DNA of 52,746 nucleotides from Candidatus Melainabacteria bacterium (GCA_016212515.1 JACRFZ010000079.1:1-52746), one strand, 5' to 3'; positions 25,974-34,882 are shown, counted from the stretch's first letter. The notes: generated from the sequence alone by a model not told the origin. Program-made: numbers and translations.

Positions 25974-27203
25974 TCAAGGAAAAACCAACAGGTTGTCCCA
26001 GTCGCCGAGTCGACTCTGCTTGCGTCCGTAGATTGCTAAATGAGCGTACTTTGGATCAGGCGGTCGCTCGAGGTTGACCTGCCCCAGGTGATTGGGCTCA
26101 GCACCACCGGTGGAGGCAGCCCTTGGCTCTTTGAGCTGACCAACAAGCGGGTAGGCTCCCGCATCGACGCTCTCCGGTCCCGCCGTCAAACCATAAAACG
26201 AGGCTACGGCAGTATGCCCGAGGCTCTCGCGCAAAATCTGGCCGGCCCGTTTGCTTGCCGGATCTGCTTCAGCGGTATCGGCCGTATGCAGACTGCCAAG
26301 CCAGAGTAGAGCCTTACGTTCCCTTCCGGAAGGATGGGGGACCGCCAAACCGGCCAGCGCATTAGCAGCCATGTCGGCATCACGCCGCAAAGACAGTTGC
26401 CTGTGCTCAGGGCTGTTCATGGCTTCAATTTCCGCTGCCGTGGGCGGCGGCGCCGTACCTTTCCAATGTTCTATATAATTCGGCTCCAGGGCGTTAGCAT
26501 TGTTATCGATAGGACTCACGGCAATACCGGCATCCCTGGCTGCTTTCCAAAGTTCCACATAGTGAGGCGGGTAGCCCCGCAAAATAGCTAGCGCACCTTT
26601 AGCCTCCGGTGTGTCGATAACCTTTCCATCCGTGCCTACAATCTTCTCAGGCACCGTAAAGTCACCCTTGCCCCGCTCCTGGTTGAACCTGTCGAAAACC
26701 GGCTGCAAGACCTGAGGCAACTCCACCATTAAGTCAGTGATACCGGCATCGGCCAGTTCTTCAAAGTGCTCCTTGAAATAATCAATTTGCGCGCTCTTGC
26801 CATACCTGTAAGTATGACTTTCACCCACGCCAAGAATGCGGCTTTCGCCCGCAGAGGCTTTCAGAGCATCCACAGGCTTGAGACCGTCTTCCTTCAGAAC
26901 CGCCAGAGCCAGTTGTCTGGCTTCGGCAGGGTTCAGACCCGGTCTTTCAAAAGCAAAGGAATAAGCGTCGCTCTTAACGCCGGCAGCGAAATTAATTGAA
27001 CCATCAGCCTCAATACTGGCGTTTTGTAAGTCAGATCTGGGCTTATTAAAGGCTGCCTCTGCAAACACGAGAGCGGGCGGCAGCAATTCAGACGCCGCAG
27101 CAACTTGCTTCTCGTTTTCGGCGGGCTCTAGATTTCGAACCACTGGCTCAATCCTTGCTACCACTTCGACATTATACCCGCCTGGGAAAGACCGCTCTCG
27201 CAC
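25974..27203 (-). CDS. EreA/ChaN-like superfamily putative metallohydrolase
   Basis: The 409-residue protein has the spaced motifs of the EreA/ChaN/TIKI-like fold: LGVGESHTYRYG with GESH at 127-130; LMVELPQ with E161; RRDADMAANAL at 273-283; and LLWLGSLHTAD with GSLH at 303-306. These correspond to the GExH, acidic, RDxxMA and GxxH positions that form the presumed metal site. Residues 1-115 are a poorly conserved-looking leader, and 320-409 a Gly/Pro-rich tail. There is no signal peptide, which is unusual for ChaN-like lipoproteins. It starts with GTG nine bases after the stop of the VWA gene, so it is probably third in the AAA-VWA operon. Substrate unknown; assignment is from motif spacing only. 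Confidence 0.6.
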   Translation of the reverse strand: MRERSFPGGYNVEVVARIEPVVRNLEPAENEKQVAAASELLPPALVFAEAAFNKPRSDLQNASIEADGSINFAAGVKSDAYSFAFERPGLNPAEARQLALAVLKEDGLKPVDALKASAGESRILGVGESHTYRYGKSAQIDYFKEHFEELADAGITDLMVELPQVLQPVFDRFNQERGKGDFTVPEKIVGTDGKVIDTPEAKGALAILRGYPPHYVELWKAARDAGIAVSPIDNNANALEPNYIEHWKGTAPPPTAAEIEAMNSPEHRQLSLRRDADMAANALAGLAVPHPSGRERKALLWLGSLHTADTAEADPASKRAGQILRESLGHTAVASFYGLTAGPESVDAGAYPLVGQLKEPRAASTGGAEPNHLGQVNLERPPDPKYAHLAIYGRKQSRLGDWDNLLVFP

Positions 27204-27212
27204 CCGCCCTAC

Positions 27213-29045
27213 CTATGTAATTCTGAAGACCGGCCCCTTCGGATGAAACGGCAGGTAGCGACCCTGGGGCAAAAGATAGGCGTGCTCTCGCTTGACTGAA
27301 AGGTTATCGCAAAAACCATCGGTGATGATCAAGATAGGACCCTTTTTTGGAAAGTCTTCCGCACTTTCCAACAAATCAATGCCCGGCTGCAGTACAGTAC
27401 CGCCCCGGCCACGCACCCGCAAGCGCTGGGCAATGGTCTCAGCCGCCACATAGCCTTCGTCGTAAGCATAGGCATCACAAAAAACCAGGCGCACAGCCGG
27501 CACGTCCCGGGACATACAGTAACTGGCTATGGACCCCAGGGCCTTGGCCAGGATTTTGCGATCCATGGAACCGGATGTATCGAGCACAACCGCAAAGGTG
27601 CGCCCCTCCAGAAGAGCCTCCTCCGGTACATAGCGGGGTCTGGGAATATCCGGGCTACTGGCCTGACGTCGGCTTATACGGGCAAAACTTCGTTTCTTGT
27701 GCAGAGGCGCAAAATAAAGATCAAACCATTGAGCCAGCTCCACATCCCAGGCAATAGGCGGTTGGCTCAAAGCATTTATCTCTTCCACCAGCCCGGCCGG
27801 CAAGAGCCCCCGACCGGCCTGCCGGTGAAAACTCAAGCCCTGAGCCAGGCAGCTTCGATAGAACTCATCCAGGGCCATGCCTTGAGGGCGCCGCCACCAA
27901 TCACCTAGATCGCTGCGCAGCATGTCACCACAACCGATACCACGAAAGGTAGCCAGCTTACGGTACTTCCGCAAGTCTTTGCATATTATCAGATAGATTT
28001 CTTCCGCCGACTGCCCCTTCAAAGCCGGATCGTGGAGCCCACCGAAGTGAGGGAATTCACCAATACCCATTTCCACAAGCCAGCCGTTGATGACGTAGTC
28101 ACAGGCGACGTTCCACAAATACGGGTCACGCCCCTGTTGCCTGGCGTCGTGCTGCAGTCCCACATGCAATAACTCATGAGCGATAACAAAGCGAGCCTGG
28201 GCATCATTCATTTTGGCATTGGGATTGCAATAAATTTCCTTGGCTTCGGCGTCTACGGCAGCGATTGAAATGTTCAACCGCTGGCAGACGGCAACGTCTT
28301 CCACGATCTTAAAAGCAGCAGCCAGAGCCCCCAGAAGGGGATAGGAACTGATGAACCAGGAGCGGGCCTGCTGCATGGCCGTATGCAGTTTTTCACCGGC
28401 ACCCAGATAAGGCTCCAGCCCACCCGCTACATTGACGGCACTTGTAACTGCCGCCATGAGACCATCGGCCAGAAGTTCTTCATAGGTTCTTGTACCGAAG
28501 CTGCCGTACTGGCAACTAAAATAATTCGGCGATGAGGATACACCGAGGAAATCGCAGTGATTGAGTCCGGCCGTGCCAAGACCGCTCAAATCAGCCGCTA
28601 TCCCCTGTTCGCAGAACAGCCTGTACAAAGCCTCTTCGTTCTGAGCCGTAATCTCAAAGTGTCCGCAGGCAAACTCCGGCGGCTGACCGAGTTTCAAATC
28701 CTTCAAGAATCTGGTTACGAAGGCACAGCAAGCGGCATTCCATTCTCTTTCTCGAGCAACCTCTTTGGGATGGCCGAAACCCAGATGCAAGAGGGCATGG
28801 GCCAATACATAAGTCCAGTTCTCGGCGCTGGCCCGCCGGGTAGGATGACAGTGCAGCACACCATAGGAGCAAACCACCACATAACCGTCCGGAGGACAGA
28901 GATTGTCGCTGCCTTTACTGTTTCTGAGCGAAGTTGCATCGGCCAGCGGACCAAACAAGGGATGCTTCTTGAGCACCTGCCAACCGGCAAAGAGCGCTGC
29001 TTCCGCCGGATTAGGAACGCTTTTAGACTTTGCTCTGGGCGCCAT
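27213..29045 (-). CDS. VWA-like protein with duplicated metallopeptidase-like domain
   Basis: The 610-residue protein has a C-terminal VWA-like domain with the MIDAS motif DTSGSMD (489-495). Upstream is a predicted zinc metallopeptidase-like domain with HELLH at 290-294 followed by a WNVACDYVIN helix, as in the DUF2201 pair of domains. The N-terminal third contains a second copy in the same order (LAHALLHLGFGH, then WNAACCAFV, residues 81-110) in which the catalytic Glu is replaced by Ala (HALLH, 83-87). The ATG overlaps the 3' end of the AAA ATPase gene by 23 bases. MoxR-type AAA plus VWA pairs act in maturation or remodelling of protein complexes; the peptidase activity is inferred from HELLH alone. 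Confidence 0.85.
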   Translation of the reverse strand: MAPRAKSKSVPNPAEAALFAGWQVLKKHPLFGPLADATSLRNSKGSDNLCPPDGYVVVCSYGVLHCHPTRRASAENWTYVLAHALLHLGFGHPKEVAREREWNAACCAFVTRFLKDLKLGQPPEFACGHFEITAQNEEALYRLFCEQGIAADLSGLGTAGLNHCDFLGVSSSPNYFSCQYGSFGTRTYEELLADGLMAAVTSAVNVAGGLEPYLGAGEKLHTAMQQARSWFISSYPLLGALAAAFKIVEDVAVCQRLNISIAAVDAEAKEIYCNPNAKMNDAQARFVIAHELLHVGLQHDARQQGRDPYLWNVACDYVINGWLVEMGIGEFPHFGGLHDPALKGQSAEEIYLIICKDLRKYRKLATFRGIGCGDMLRSDLGDWWRRPQGMALDEFYRSCLAQGLSFHRQAGRGLLPAGLVEEINALSQPPIAWDVELAQWFDLYFAPLHKKRSFARISRRQASSPDIPRPRYVPEEALLEGRTFAVVLDTSGSMDRKILAKALGSIASYCMSRDVPAVRLVFCDAYAYDEGYVAAETIAQRLRVRGRGGTVLQPGIDLLESAEDFPKKGPILIITDGFCDNLSVKREHAYLLPQGRYLPFHPKGPVFRIT

Positions 29046-30123
29046 CTTTTCTATCCACCAGGCGGGGCAGGTCTCTTACTACTTCCACCAGAAACCAGGA
29101 CGGTAAGGTTTTGCCGTTTTCGTCTTCGGCAACAACCATCTGGGCGATCTCCAGACTGATAACAGACAAATCTTTCAAGAGCGCCTTGCCTGTGTGAGCC
29201 AGCTCTCTATGACGGCCCGTAACTGCATCCTTTTCCGCTGGCAGATCTCGCAAGAGCTGCGCCCGAAATGACTGAGCCAGGAAGTAGAGCAAATCTCTAT
29301 CTTCAGCTTCCGCAGGCCACTTCATATCGCCGGACATAATGGAACTGAGTTTGAAGCGATTCTTCACTTGTTTGTTGAATGCTTTAAACTGCGTGGCATG
29401 TTGAGGCGAAAGGCAGCCGTATGCAAGAAGCTCAATCACCTTGTCGTCCAGCTTATCGCCGTATTCATGTAAAGCATCGCTGAGCATGTGCCAGGATCGC
29501 GGCGTGGAAAAGGGCTCCTCATGCTTGGGCGGCTGCGTCCAGAGCTGATCGGTACGGGTTTGAATATACTCCACCACCAGAGAGTGGATGTTATTCTCCA
29601 GAGCCCAGGCCAGCCAGTCCCGGTGGGAAACTCGTAAGTGCACGTGCACCAGGCGATTCATCAAGGCAGAAGACATCGGTTTAACTATGGCGCTATCCTG
29701 CGAGCGATTGCCGGCACCGATGACTATGGAGCCCACAGGCAGCTCATACTCACCGATTCGCCTTTCATGAATCAGGCTGTAAAAAGCCTTTTGCACTTCA
29801 TGGGAACAGGCATTCAGTTCATCAAGGAAGAGACAATAGGGTTCGCTTCGGGCGATCATAGCTGGTGGGCAAAAGCGACTGACCGAGTCTACTATCTGGG
29901 GCACGCCGATAATGTCTTCCGGCGCAAGTTGACTGCCCAGGAGAGAAACACAGGGCAGTCCCACCGATCTTGCAAATTGCTGCACAATGGAAGACTTGCC
30001 GATGCCGGGCGGCCCCCATATGAAGACAGGCCGACACACGGCAACGTTCAAGAGGAAGTCAAAAAGCTCAGTTTGAGTAACTGTTACTACTGGATTCAAA
30101 GAAAACTCCGCATTTCGAACCAA
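29023..30123 (-). CDS. MoxR-type AAA+ ATPase
   Basis: AAA+ ATPase of 366 residues with Walker A GPPGIGKSS (37-45), Walker B CLFLDELNA (97-105), a sensor-1 asparagine in VIGAGNRSQD, and an arginine-finger region MSSALMNRLVHVH. The dozen-residue gap between Walker motifs and the ELNACS motif are typical of MoxR/RavA proteins that partner with VWA proteins. It overlaps the VWA gene by 23 bases and probably energises it. The only start in frame near the beginning is a TTG at 30123 without a strong ribosome binding site; an ATG seven bases earlier is out of frame. It is likely first in a three-gene operon. Confidence 0.88.
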   Translation of the reverse strand: MVRNAEFSLNPVVTVTQTELFDFLLNVAVCRPVFIWGPPGIGKSSIVQQFARSVGLPCVSLLGSQLAPEDIIGVPQIVDSVSRFCPPAMIARSEPYCLFLDELNACSHEVQKAFYSLIHERRIGEYELPVGSIVIGAGNRSQDSAIVKPMSSALMNRLVHVHLRVSHRDWLAWALENNIHSLVVEYIQTRTDQLWTQPPKHEEPFSTPRSWHMLSDALHEYGDKLDDKVIELLAYGCLSPQHATQFKAFNKQVKNRFKLSSIMSGDMKWPAEAEDRDLLYFLAQSFRAQLLRDLPAEKDAVTGRHRELAHTGKALLKDLSVISLEIAQMVVAEDENGKTLPSWFLVEVVRDLPRLVDRKDGAQSKV

Positions 30124-30237
30124 AGATCATACCGGTTTCAACTTTATACCCGTGCCCAGAGTCGTTGCCGCGAATATTATGGAGTCGTTAAGCCGAGGCG
30201 GCACCGACTGCGCCGGAAAGTCGTCAAAAACTCCCGC

Positions 30238-31584
30238 TCAGTGGCCTTTGCCGCCCCCGGCCAGTTGCTTTTCCATCTGCTCAAGACTAACCCCCTTGGT
30301 CTCGGGGAAAATAAAAAAGACCACCAGAAACTGCACCAACATCATCGCGGAAAAGAAGTAAAAAGGCAGCGACCCGGAGGCTTCCGCCACCATAGGGAAG
30401 GTGCCTGAAATAAGGGCATTCATAATCCAGTGCGTGGAACAGCCCAGGCTCTGACCGCGGGAGCGCACCATGGTGGGAAAAACTTCGCTGATATAGACCC
30501 AGATTACCGCCCCCTGGGAAAAGGCAAAAAATCCTATGTAAGCAATCAAATACCAGACAAGAGACTGCATGAGAGCGTGATTTTGCATAGTCACGGCAAC
30601 GCCGAGAAGACAGAGGCACATACCCACCGACCCAATTAGTAGGAGTTGCTTTCGACCAAGCTTATCGATGACAGCCATGGCAATTAGAGTAAAGAGCAAA
30701 TTGGTGGCACCGATGACCACAGCCTGCATGCCGCCGCTAATCTTGTTGTAACCGGCCAGGGCAAAAATATCATTGAGATAATACAAAATGGCATTGATGC
30801 CCGTAAGCTGATTGAAGGCACCAGTGGCGATGGCAAGAAAAATAGGGAAGCGATGGCGCCTGGTGAAGAGCCGCTCTTCCTGGTTGGCCCTCTCCTCGGA
30901 AACATCGGCCACAATGGCCGCCAGTTCAGCCTCGGCATCACCCATACTGGTCTTGAGCAGCACTTGCCTGGCTTCCTCTACCTGCTCTTTGGCTACCAAC
31001 CAGCGCGGACTGCGGGGTATACCGTAGAGCATGACCAGAAACAAGAGGGCGGGAATACCGGAAACGCCCAGTTGCCAGCGCCATTCGTTCAAACCAAGGG
31101 GCATCAGACCGATCAGGTAGTTGCTCCAGTAAGCAAGCAAAATTCCCACCACAATATTGATCTGGAAAAGCCCCACCAATCGCCCGCGCCAGTTTGCCGG
31201 CGCCAATTCGGCGATATAAACCGGGCCCAGAACGGAAGAACCGCCGATGCCCAGCCCACCCAGGAAACGGAAGAAAATCAAAGAGGGCAAATCCCAGGCC
31301 AGAGCGCAGCCTATAGCTGACAAAACATAGAGCAGAGCGGTGATGCGCAGAGTCTCCCTGGAACCAAGCTTTTCGCCTATAACACCGGCAAAGACTGCAC
31401 TCAAGACAGTTCCCCAGAGCGCACTGGCCACAGTCGCGCCAAGCCAGAAGGAACTGAGCTTGAAAGTCTCGGTGAGAGAATGGGTGGCACCGGAGATGAC
31501 GGCCGTATCAAAGCCGAAGAGAAGCCCTCCCAGTGCTCCCACTGCCGAGCACTTCAGTAAATAGCCATTAAACTTGCCCGTCAT
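30238..31584 (-). CDS. MFS sugar porter (sugar:H+ symporter family)
   Basis: A 448-residue 12-helix transporter of the sugar porter family. Diagnostic motifs: GGLLFGFDTAVISGA in helix 1, RFLGGLGIGGSSVLGPVYIAE in the helix 4-5 loop region, the central GIPRSPRWLV, QLTGINAILYY in helix 7, and the C-terminal PETKGVSLEQME. These make uptake of a hexose, pentose or inositol by proton symport likely; the specific sugar cannot be told. I start at the ATG at 31584 (reading MTGKFNGYLL) rather than the upstream TTG-like extension, because the family normally begins 10-15 residues before helix 1. It lies upstream of the AAA ATPase gene on the same strand with a 114-base gap. Confidence 0.9.
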   Translation of the reverse strand: MTGKFNGYLLKCSAVGALGGLLFGFDTAVISGATHSLTETFKLSSFWLGATVASALWGTVLSAVFAGVIGEKLGSRETLRITALLYVLSAIGCALAWDLPSLIFFRFLGGLGIGGSSVLGPVYIAELAPANWRGRLVGLFQINIVVGILLAYWSNYLIGLMPLGLNEWRWQLGVSGIPALLFLVMLYGIPRSPRWLVAKEQVEEARQVLLKTSMGDAEAELAAIVADVSEERANQEERLFTRRHRFPIFLAIATGAFNQLTGINAILYYLNDIFALAGYNKISGGMQAVVIGATNLLFTLIAMAVIDKLGRKQLLLIGSVGMCLCLLGVAVTMQNHALMQSLVWYLIAYIGFFAFSQGAVIWVYISEVFPTMVRSRGQSLGCSTHWIMNALISGTFPMVAEASGSLPFYFFSAMMLVQFLVVFFIFPETKGVSLEQMEKQLAGGGKGH

Positions 31585-31718
31585 AAAGCCCCAGGTTGTC
31601 GAGTCTCCGGCAATTCTACAACCCCGGGAGGGGAAGGCCGCATTCACCAGCCTCATACTAAACCAATCTCAAGTACTTCCGGGCCGATACGCTAAAATGT
31701 GCCCGAGGATGCCTGATT

Positions 31719-32843
31719 ATGATATTCAAGACAAAACTTTTCACCATGAGAGCGGCACTAGCACTCGCTCTAACCACAAGCGCCGGGCTTCACCTACCGG
31801 CAAAAGCCCTGGACTCAGCGCCGGACGATAATTACCCCCGCATCACGGCAATGGAAACAGCCATTCTGGGCAAAGCCTACCAGAGCGACGCCTTGAGCGA
31901 CCGGCTCACCAGGATGGAACAAAAGGCTTTCGGCAAGGTCTCAGATAAAGCAGATCTAAGCGACCGCACCGATGCCCTGCAAGACTATGTAGAAAACAAA
32001 CTGCACAAAAAGCTGCTTGCACCCGGTCCTCAATACGAGAGTGCCGAAGATATGAACGCCTATAGTTACACTGGTGACGGGCCAAATCAACAGAACCTGC
32101 AGCCCGGTGCTGCCACGCCCGCAGCAAGTGCACCCCAGGAGCAAACCCAGTACCCACGTGTGACGGCACTGGAAGAAGCCATTCTTGGTCAGGCCCACGA
32201 AGGAGACCAGCTAAGCGACCGGCTCTCTCGCATGGAAATTAAGGCCTTCGGTCACGACATACCCAAGTCGGCACTGGGTGACCGTACCGATGCCCTGGAA
32301 GACTATGCCGAGAAGAAATTGCACAAGAAGATACTCGGCCAATCTTCAGCACCAAATGACCCGGCCGGTGCCGATACCGGCACCAGTACAGCCGGTGGCA
32401 CCGGCGGTGGCAACTTCCTCACCAAAATGGGAGGCGCTTTGCTAGGCATTCAGCCGGCCGGTCCGGGCTCAAGCGGTGGTCCTTCCTTCTTTGTGCCCGG
32501 ATTTGGCGGCTTTGGCGGCGTAAGAGTGCGCCCGCGCAGTGCCGTCACGAGCGCCAATACAGATCCTGATTCCAGCCAGGTCAACAGCCCCGCACCGATT
32601 GATGATGCCGTCGTCAACGCCCCCAACCCACCTCCGGCAACTGCTCGCTTAATCACAAAAGTTGGCTGGTGTGAAAAGCATGTCTTCGGTGTGGTCTATC
32701 ACGACAAACATTTGACTGAAAGACTAAACATACTCAACGACGCCCTCAAATTCGATCCTGGTAAAAAGGGCATGGCCTTGATGGACGACGTTGACAAACT
32801 GATGAAAGCAGCCGAACTAAAGTCGCCGGCCCAGCCTCTTTAG
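31719..32843 (+). CDS. Secreted protein with repeated AFG/DRxDAL modules
   Basis: A 374-residue exported protein: a signal peptide (about 1-30, PAKA cleavage) is followed by two 61-residue repeats (39-99 and 145-205) with the pattern YPR-T-E-AILG, LSDRL-RME-KAFG, DRTDAL-DY and KLHKK-L. A Gly/Pro/Ser-rich spacer (210-305) leads to a third, degenerate copy (about 311-363, with VFG and LTERLNIL). Repeats of this kind suggest a helical cell-surface or periplasmic module; I cannot name the family. GAGG lies 11 bases before the ATG; an internal ATG at residue 10 would still leave a signal peptide. Convergent with the lipoprotein gene only 15 bases away. Confidence 0.75.
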   Translation: MIFKTKLFTMRAALALALTTSAGLHLPAKALDSAPDDNYPRITAMETAILGKAYQSDALSDRLTRMEQKAFGKVSDKADLSDRTDALQDYVENKLHKKLLAPGPQYESAEDMNAYSYTGDGPNQQNLQPGAATPAASAPQEQTQYPRVTALEEAILGQAHEGDQLSDRLSRMEIKAFGHDIPKSALGDRTDALEDYAEKKLHKKILGQSSAPNDPAGADTGTSTAGGTGGGNFLTKMGGALLGIQPAGPGSSGGPSFFVPGFGGFGGVRVRPRSAVTSANTDPDSSQVNSPAPIDDAVVNAPNPPPATARLITKVGWCEKHVFGVVYHDKHLTERLNILNDALKFDPGKKGMALMDDVDKLMKAAELKSPAQPL

Positions 32844-32858
32844 AGGCAGAGACTGAGC

Positions 32859-34004
32859 TCACTGCCTAGCGGGAGCATAATAGAGCTGACGCTGAGCCAT
32901 AGCTTCTTTGCTTTCTGAATTTCGGTCGGGCTTGAAGGTGAGGCGAAGGTTGAACTGATTGATATTGGCATCACCATCTCCTGGTAAGCACCAGGGTATG
33001 GCAAAGAAGTATCTTTCGTCGGGCTTGTCCGACCATCCACAGCGAACAAAGACCTCCTGCTCGCCATCGGTACCCCAGTGATAAGCATTTTTCACGGCGG
33101 TTGGACCTGGCACCAATGATAGTTTCAAAACTCCCGACTCTCCAGGATTGAAATAGCCGAACAGGCAACTAGATCCAACCTTGATCTCGTCGGCAGCAAG
33201 TTGCTTCACCGACCCTTCCGCGAGCAAACTGACAGGCGGTGCCTGTCCGGTCTTGCTCGCCGATTCCTTCTCACCGTCGAGTTGATCGGCAATTGCTTCA
33301 AGCTCCGAAAGCACAAAAGCCAGTGCTTCTTTCGTATGTTTTCGGTCTGCCCGGTAAGAATGTTCTTCAATAGAGAGGCAAAGATCATGCCCGCTTGCCA
33401 CAAGATATGAATGGGACCAGATGTTTCCCTTACTGGAAGCCTCCCCACTGTCATCGACTTGAATCGTACAGGTGCGGGGCGCGGCAGGTCCTTCCGCCTC
33501 CTTATCACCCCGTACTTGCAACGCAACGGTCAAATAGCAAGTCTCCTTATCAATTGTGCAGTTGCCGCCGCCGCCATAGGGAATTGTAATGTAGCACTGG
33601 GAGCCCTGCGGAGCATAATTAGCATCGGGGTGCAGCAATTCGGAAACAGCCTTCTTCTTGAAACTTTCTTTGTCGGCTAGAAAGTAAGAAGGCGTGCAAC
33701 GCAAGAGAGCCCGGCTCGACTGCCAGGACGGCAACCCCCGGGGCTTCCCGCAGGGCTTCAGTGAAGCCGGACCGACGCACCAGATTGCATTAGAAGCCAG
33801 GTAACGCAATAGTTGCTCACGCCGGTCGCCGGCAAAGCGATCCAAGACCGAGGCATCATTTGGCAACTTGAGAGTGTAAGAACTAAGTTCTCCCCGCTTT
33901 TCACGGCTGCAAGCCGAGAGCGAGACAAGGCAGAGAAAGAGGAGTAAGAGTAATCCCAGACCAGGGCACAAGCTCAATCGCAGAGAACCACCCTTAACCA
34001 TCAC
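32859..34004 (-). CDS. Cysteine-rich lipoprotein of unknown function
   Basis: A 381-residue predicted lipoprotein: a Leu-rich signal peptide ends in the lipobox LSAC with C32 as the modified cysteine. The mature part holds at least eleven further cysteines, which suggests disulfides in an extracytoplasmic compartment. Segments such as CYITIPYGGGGNC and CTIQVDDSG look beta-rich. No enzyme motif is recognised. A charged Ala/Glu helix (about 235-265) splits two beta-rich halves. It is convergent with the repeat protein and divergent from the DUF202 gene, with which it shares the short promoter region 34,005-34,062. Confidence 0.7.
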   Translation of the reverse strand: MMVKGGSLRLSLCPGLGLLLLLFLCLVSLSACSREKRGELSSYTLKLPNDASVLDRFAGDRREQLLRYLASNAIWCVGPASLKPCGKPRGLPSWQSSRALLRCTPSYFLADKESFKKKAVSELLHPDANYAPQGSQCYITIPYGGGGNCTIDKETCYLTVALQVRGDKEAEGPAAPRTCTIQVDDSGEASSKGNIWSHSYLVASGHDLCLSIEEHSYRADRKHTKEALAFVLSELEAIADQLDGEKESASKTGQAPPVSLLAEGSVKQLAADEIKVGSSCLFGYFNPGESGVLKLSLVPGPTAVKNAYHWGTDGEQEVFVRCGWSDKPDERYFFAIPWCLPGDGDANINQFNLRLTFKPDRNSESKEAMAQRQLYYAPARQ

Positions 34005-34012
34005 TTCCTCGC

Positions 34013-34018
34013 TATAAT
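34013..34018 (+). promoter_or_regulatory. -10 box candidate for the DUF202 gene
   Basis: A TATAAT lies 45 bases upstream of the ATG at 34063, between divergent genes. I see no clear -35 box at the right distance. The surrounding CCTCG...CGAGG arms (34005 region and 34042-34047 region) form a loose inverted repeat around it. Confidence 0.35.
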
Positions 34019-34062
34019 CTGAGAGCTATCAACCTCTATGATATCGAGGAAAGGATAAAGGC

Positions 34063-34479
34063 ATGTTAGAAGAAGGGCAAAAAACACCGGCCAACGTAGG
34101 CAACGAACTGGCCCTGGCCAGGACGGTCTTCGCCCTTGACCGCACTCTTCTGGCTTGGATACGCACATCCTTGAGCCTGATAGGCTTCGGCTTTGCCCTG
34201 GTCAAATTTATCGACGGCGTACTGGCTCAGAACAAACTGGGAGTACCGCCGGGTCTGGCCCTTTCCCCAAAAGTATTAGGTTTTACCATGATGCTCTTCG
34301 GGCTCTTCTGCCTGTGCGGAGGAACTTTCGACTACTGGCTTTCCATAAAGAAAATGCGCAAACTCTCCCTGGAAATTCCTTCCTGGTCTACCTGCTCTCT
34401 TCTGGCAATTTTTCTGGCTATCTTCACCCTGGTCTTGATTATATGTCTGATAGTAGAGGTCAAAACCATCGCCAACTGA
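34063..34479 (+). CDS. DUF202 family membrane protein
   Basis: A 138-residue protein with three hydrophobic segments (about 30-52, 70-92, 110-132) and the DUF202 hallmark in the first: FALDRTLLAWIRTSLSLIGF with the conserved DRT and RTSLSLIGFG. DUF202 (YidH-like) proteins are small inner-membrane proteins of unknown function. AAAGGATAAAGG precedes the ATG. No functional partner is evident nearby. Confidence 0.85.
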   Translation: MLEEGQKTPANVGNELALARTVFALDRTLLAWIRTSLSLIGFGFALVKFIDGVLAQNKLGVPPGLALSPKVLGFTMMLFGLFCLCGGTFDYWLSIKKMRKLSLEIPSWSTCSLLAIFLAIFTLVLIICLIVEVKTIAN

Positions 34480-34765
34480 GTCTAGTGTCCGATACCATTT
34501 TTGCGTAAAGTCTCATCGACAAGAAGACCCGTGCGAGGGAAACAGTTCCTCAACCCGGCGGCTAAATTCACGTCTGAGCTTTGATAAAGTTCGGAGAAGA
34601 GCTTCTTACGTGGCCCCTCGTTCAACCGACCCGCCTGCAGCCCGCACTGTATTAAAAGTAGCTATGCCTATCCACCAGACTGGCAAGAAAGCTTCCCTCC
34701 ATGGCTGTGGGCAAGCCAGGCAGACTCTCGCTTTCAAGCTTGCGACCAGTCAAACTCGTCCGCCG
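34480..34765. other. Interval without a supported gene
   Basis: About 285 bases follow the DUF202 stop. A plus-strand open frame from about 34610 lacks a ribosome binding site and recognisable protein features, and I do not call it. The minus strand next to 34768 continues directly from an EF-hand remnant. Confidence 0.4.
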
Positions 34766-34882
34766 CTAAGAAAGTTCGGACAGTTCCAGACTTCCATTGT
34801 CGTTCTTATCCAGCATCTGAAAATTGGCAAGGGCAATGGCGAAATGTCGGCAGCGGTCATGGGTCTCTTCAAGACTTGAGCT
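34766..34882 (-). pseudogene. EF-hand segment out of frame with the small upstream gene
   Basis: On the minus strand an open segment (34766-34882) encodes a helix ending in ANFQML followed by a perfect EF-hand calcium-binding loop DKNDNGSLELSE (34775-34810), then a stop. It has no start of its own. The frame joins naturally to the 61-residue gene just upstream if one base is skipped near 34872, where that gene ends in LKLKS and this frame continues LEETHDRCRHF. This is either a frameshifted gene or an assembly indel. Confidence 0.55.

Noticed and set aside
34866..34875. Programmed +1 frameshift of the RF2 type at TCTTGA in the EF-hand gene
   Set aside because: The slippery CTT-TGA context and upstream Shine-Dalgarno-like stimulator are not in place; an indel is simpler.
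34610..34879. Plus-strand 89-residue frame between DUF202 and the EF-hand remnant
   Set aside because: No ribosome binding site, no domain, and it overlaps the better supported minus-strand EF-hand segment.
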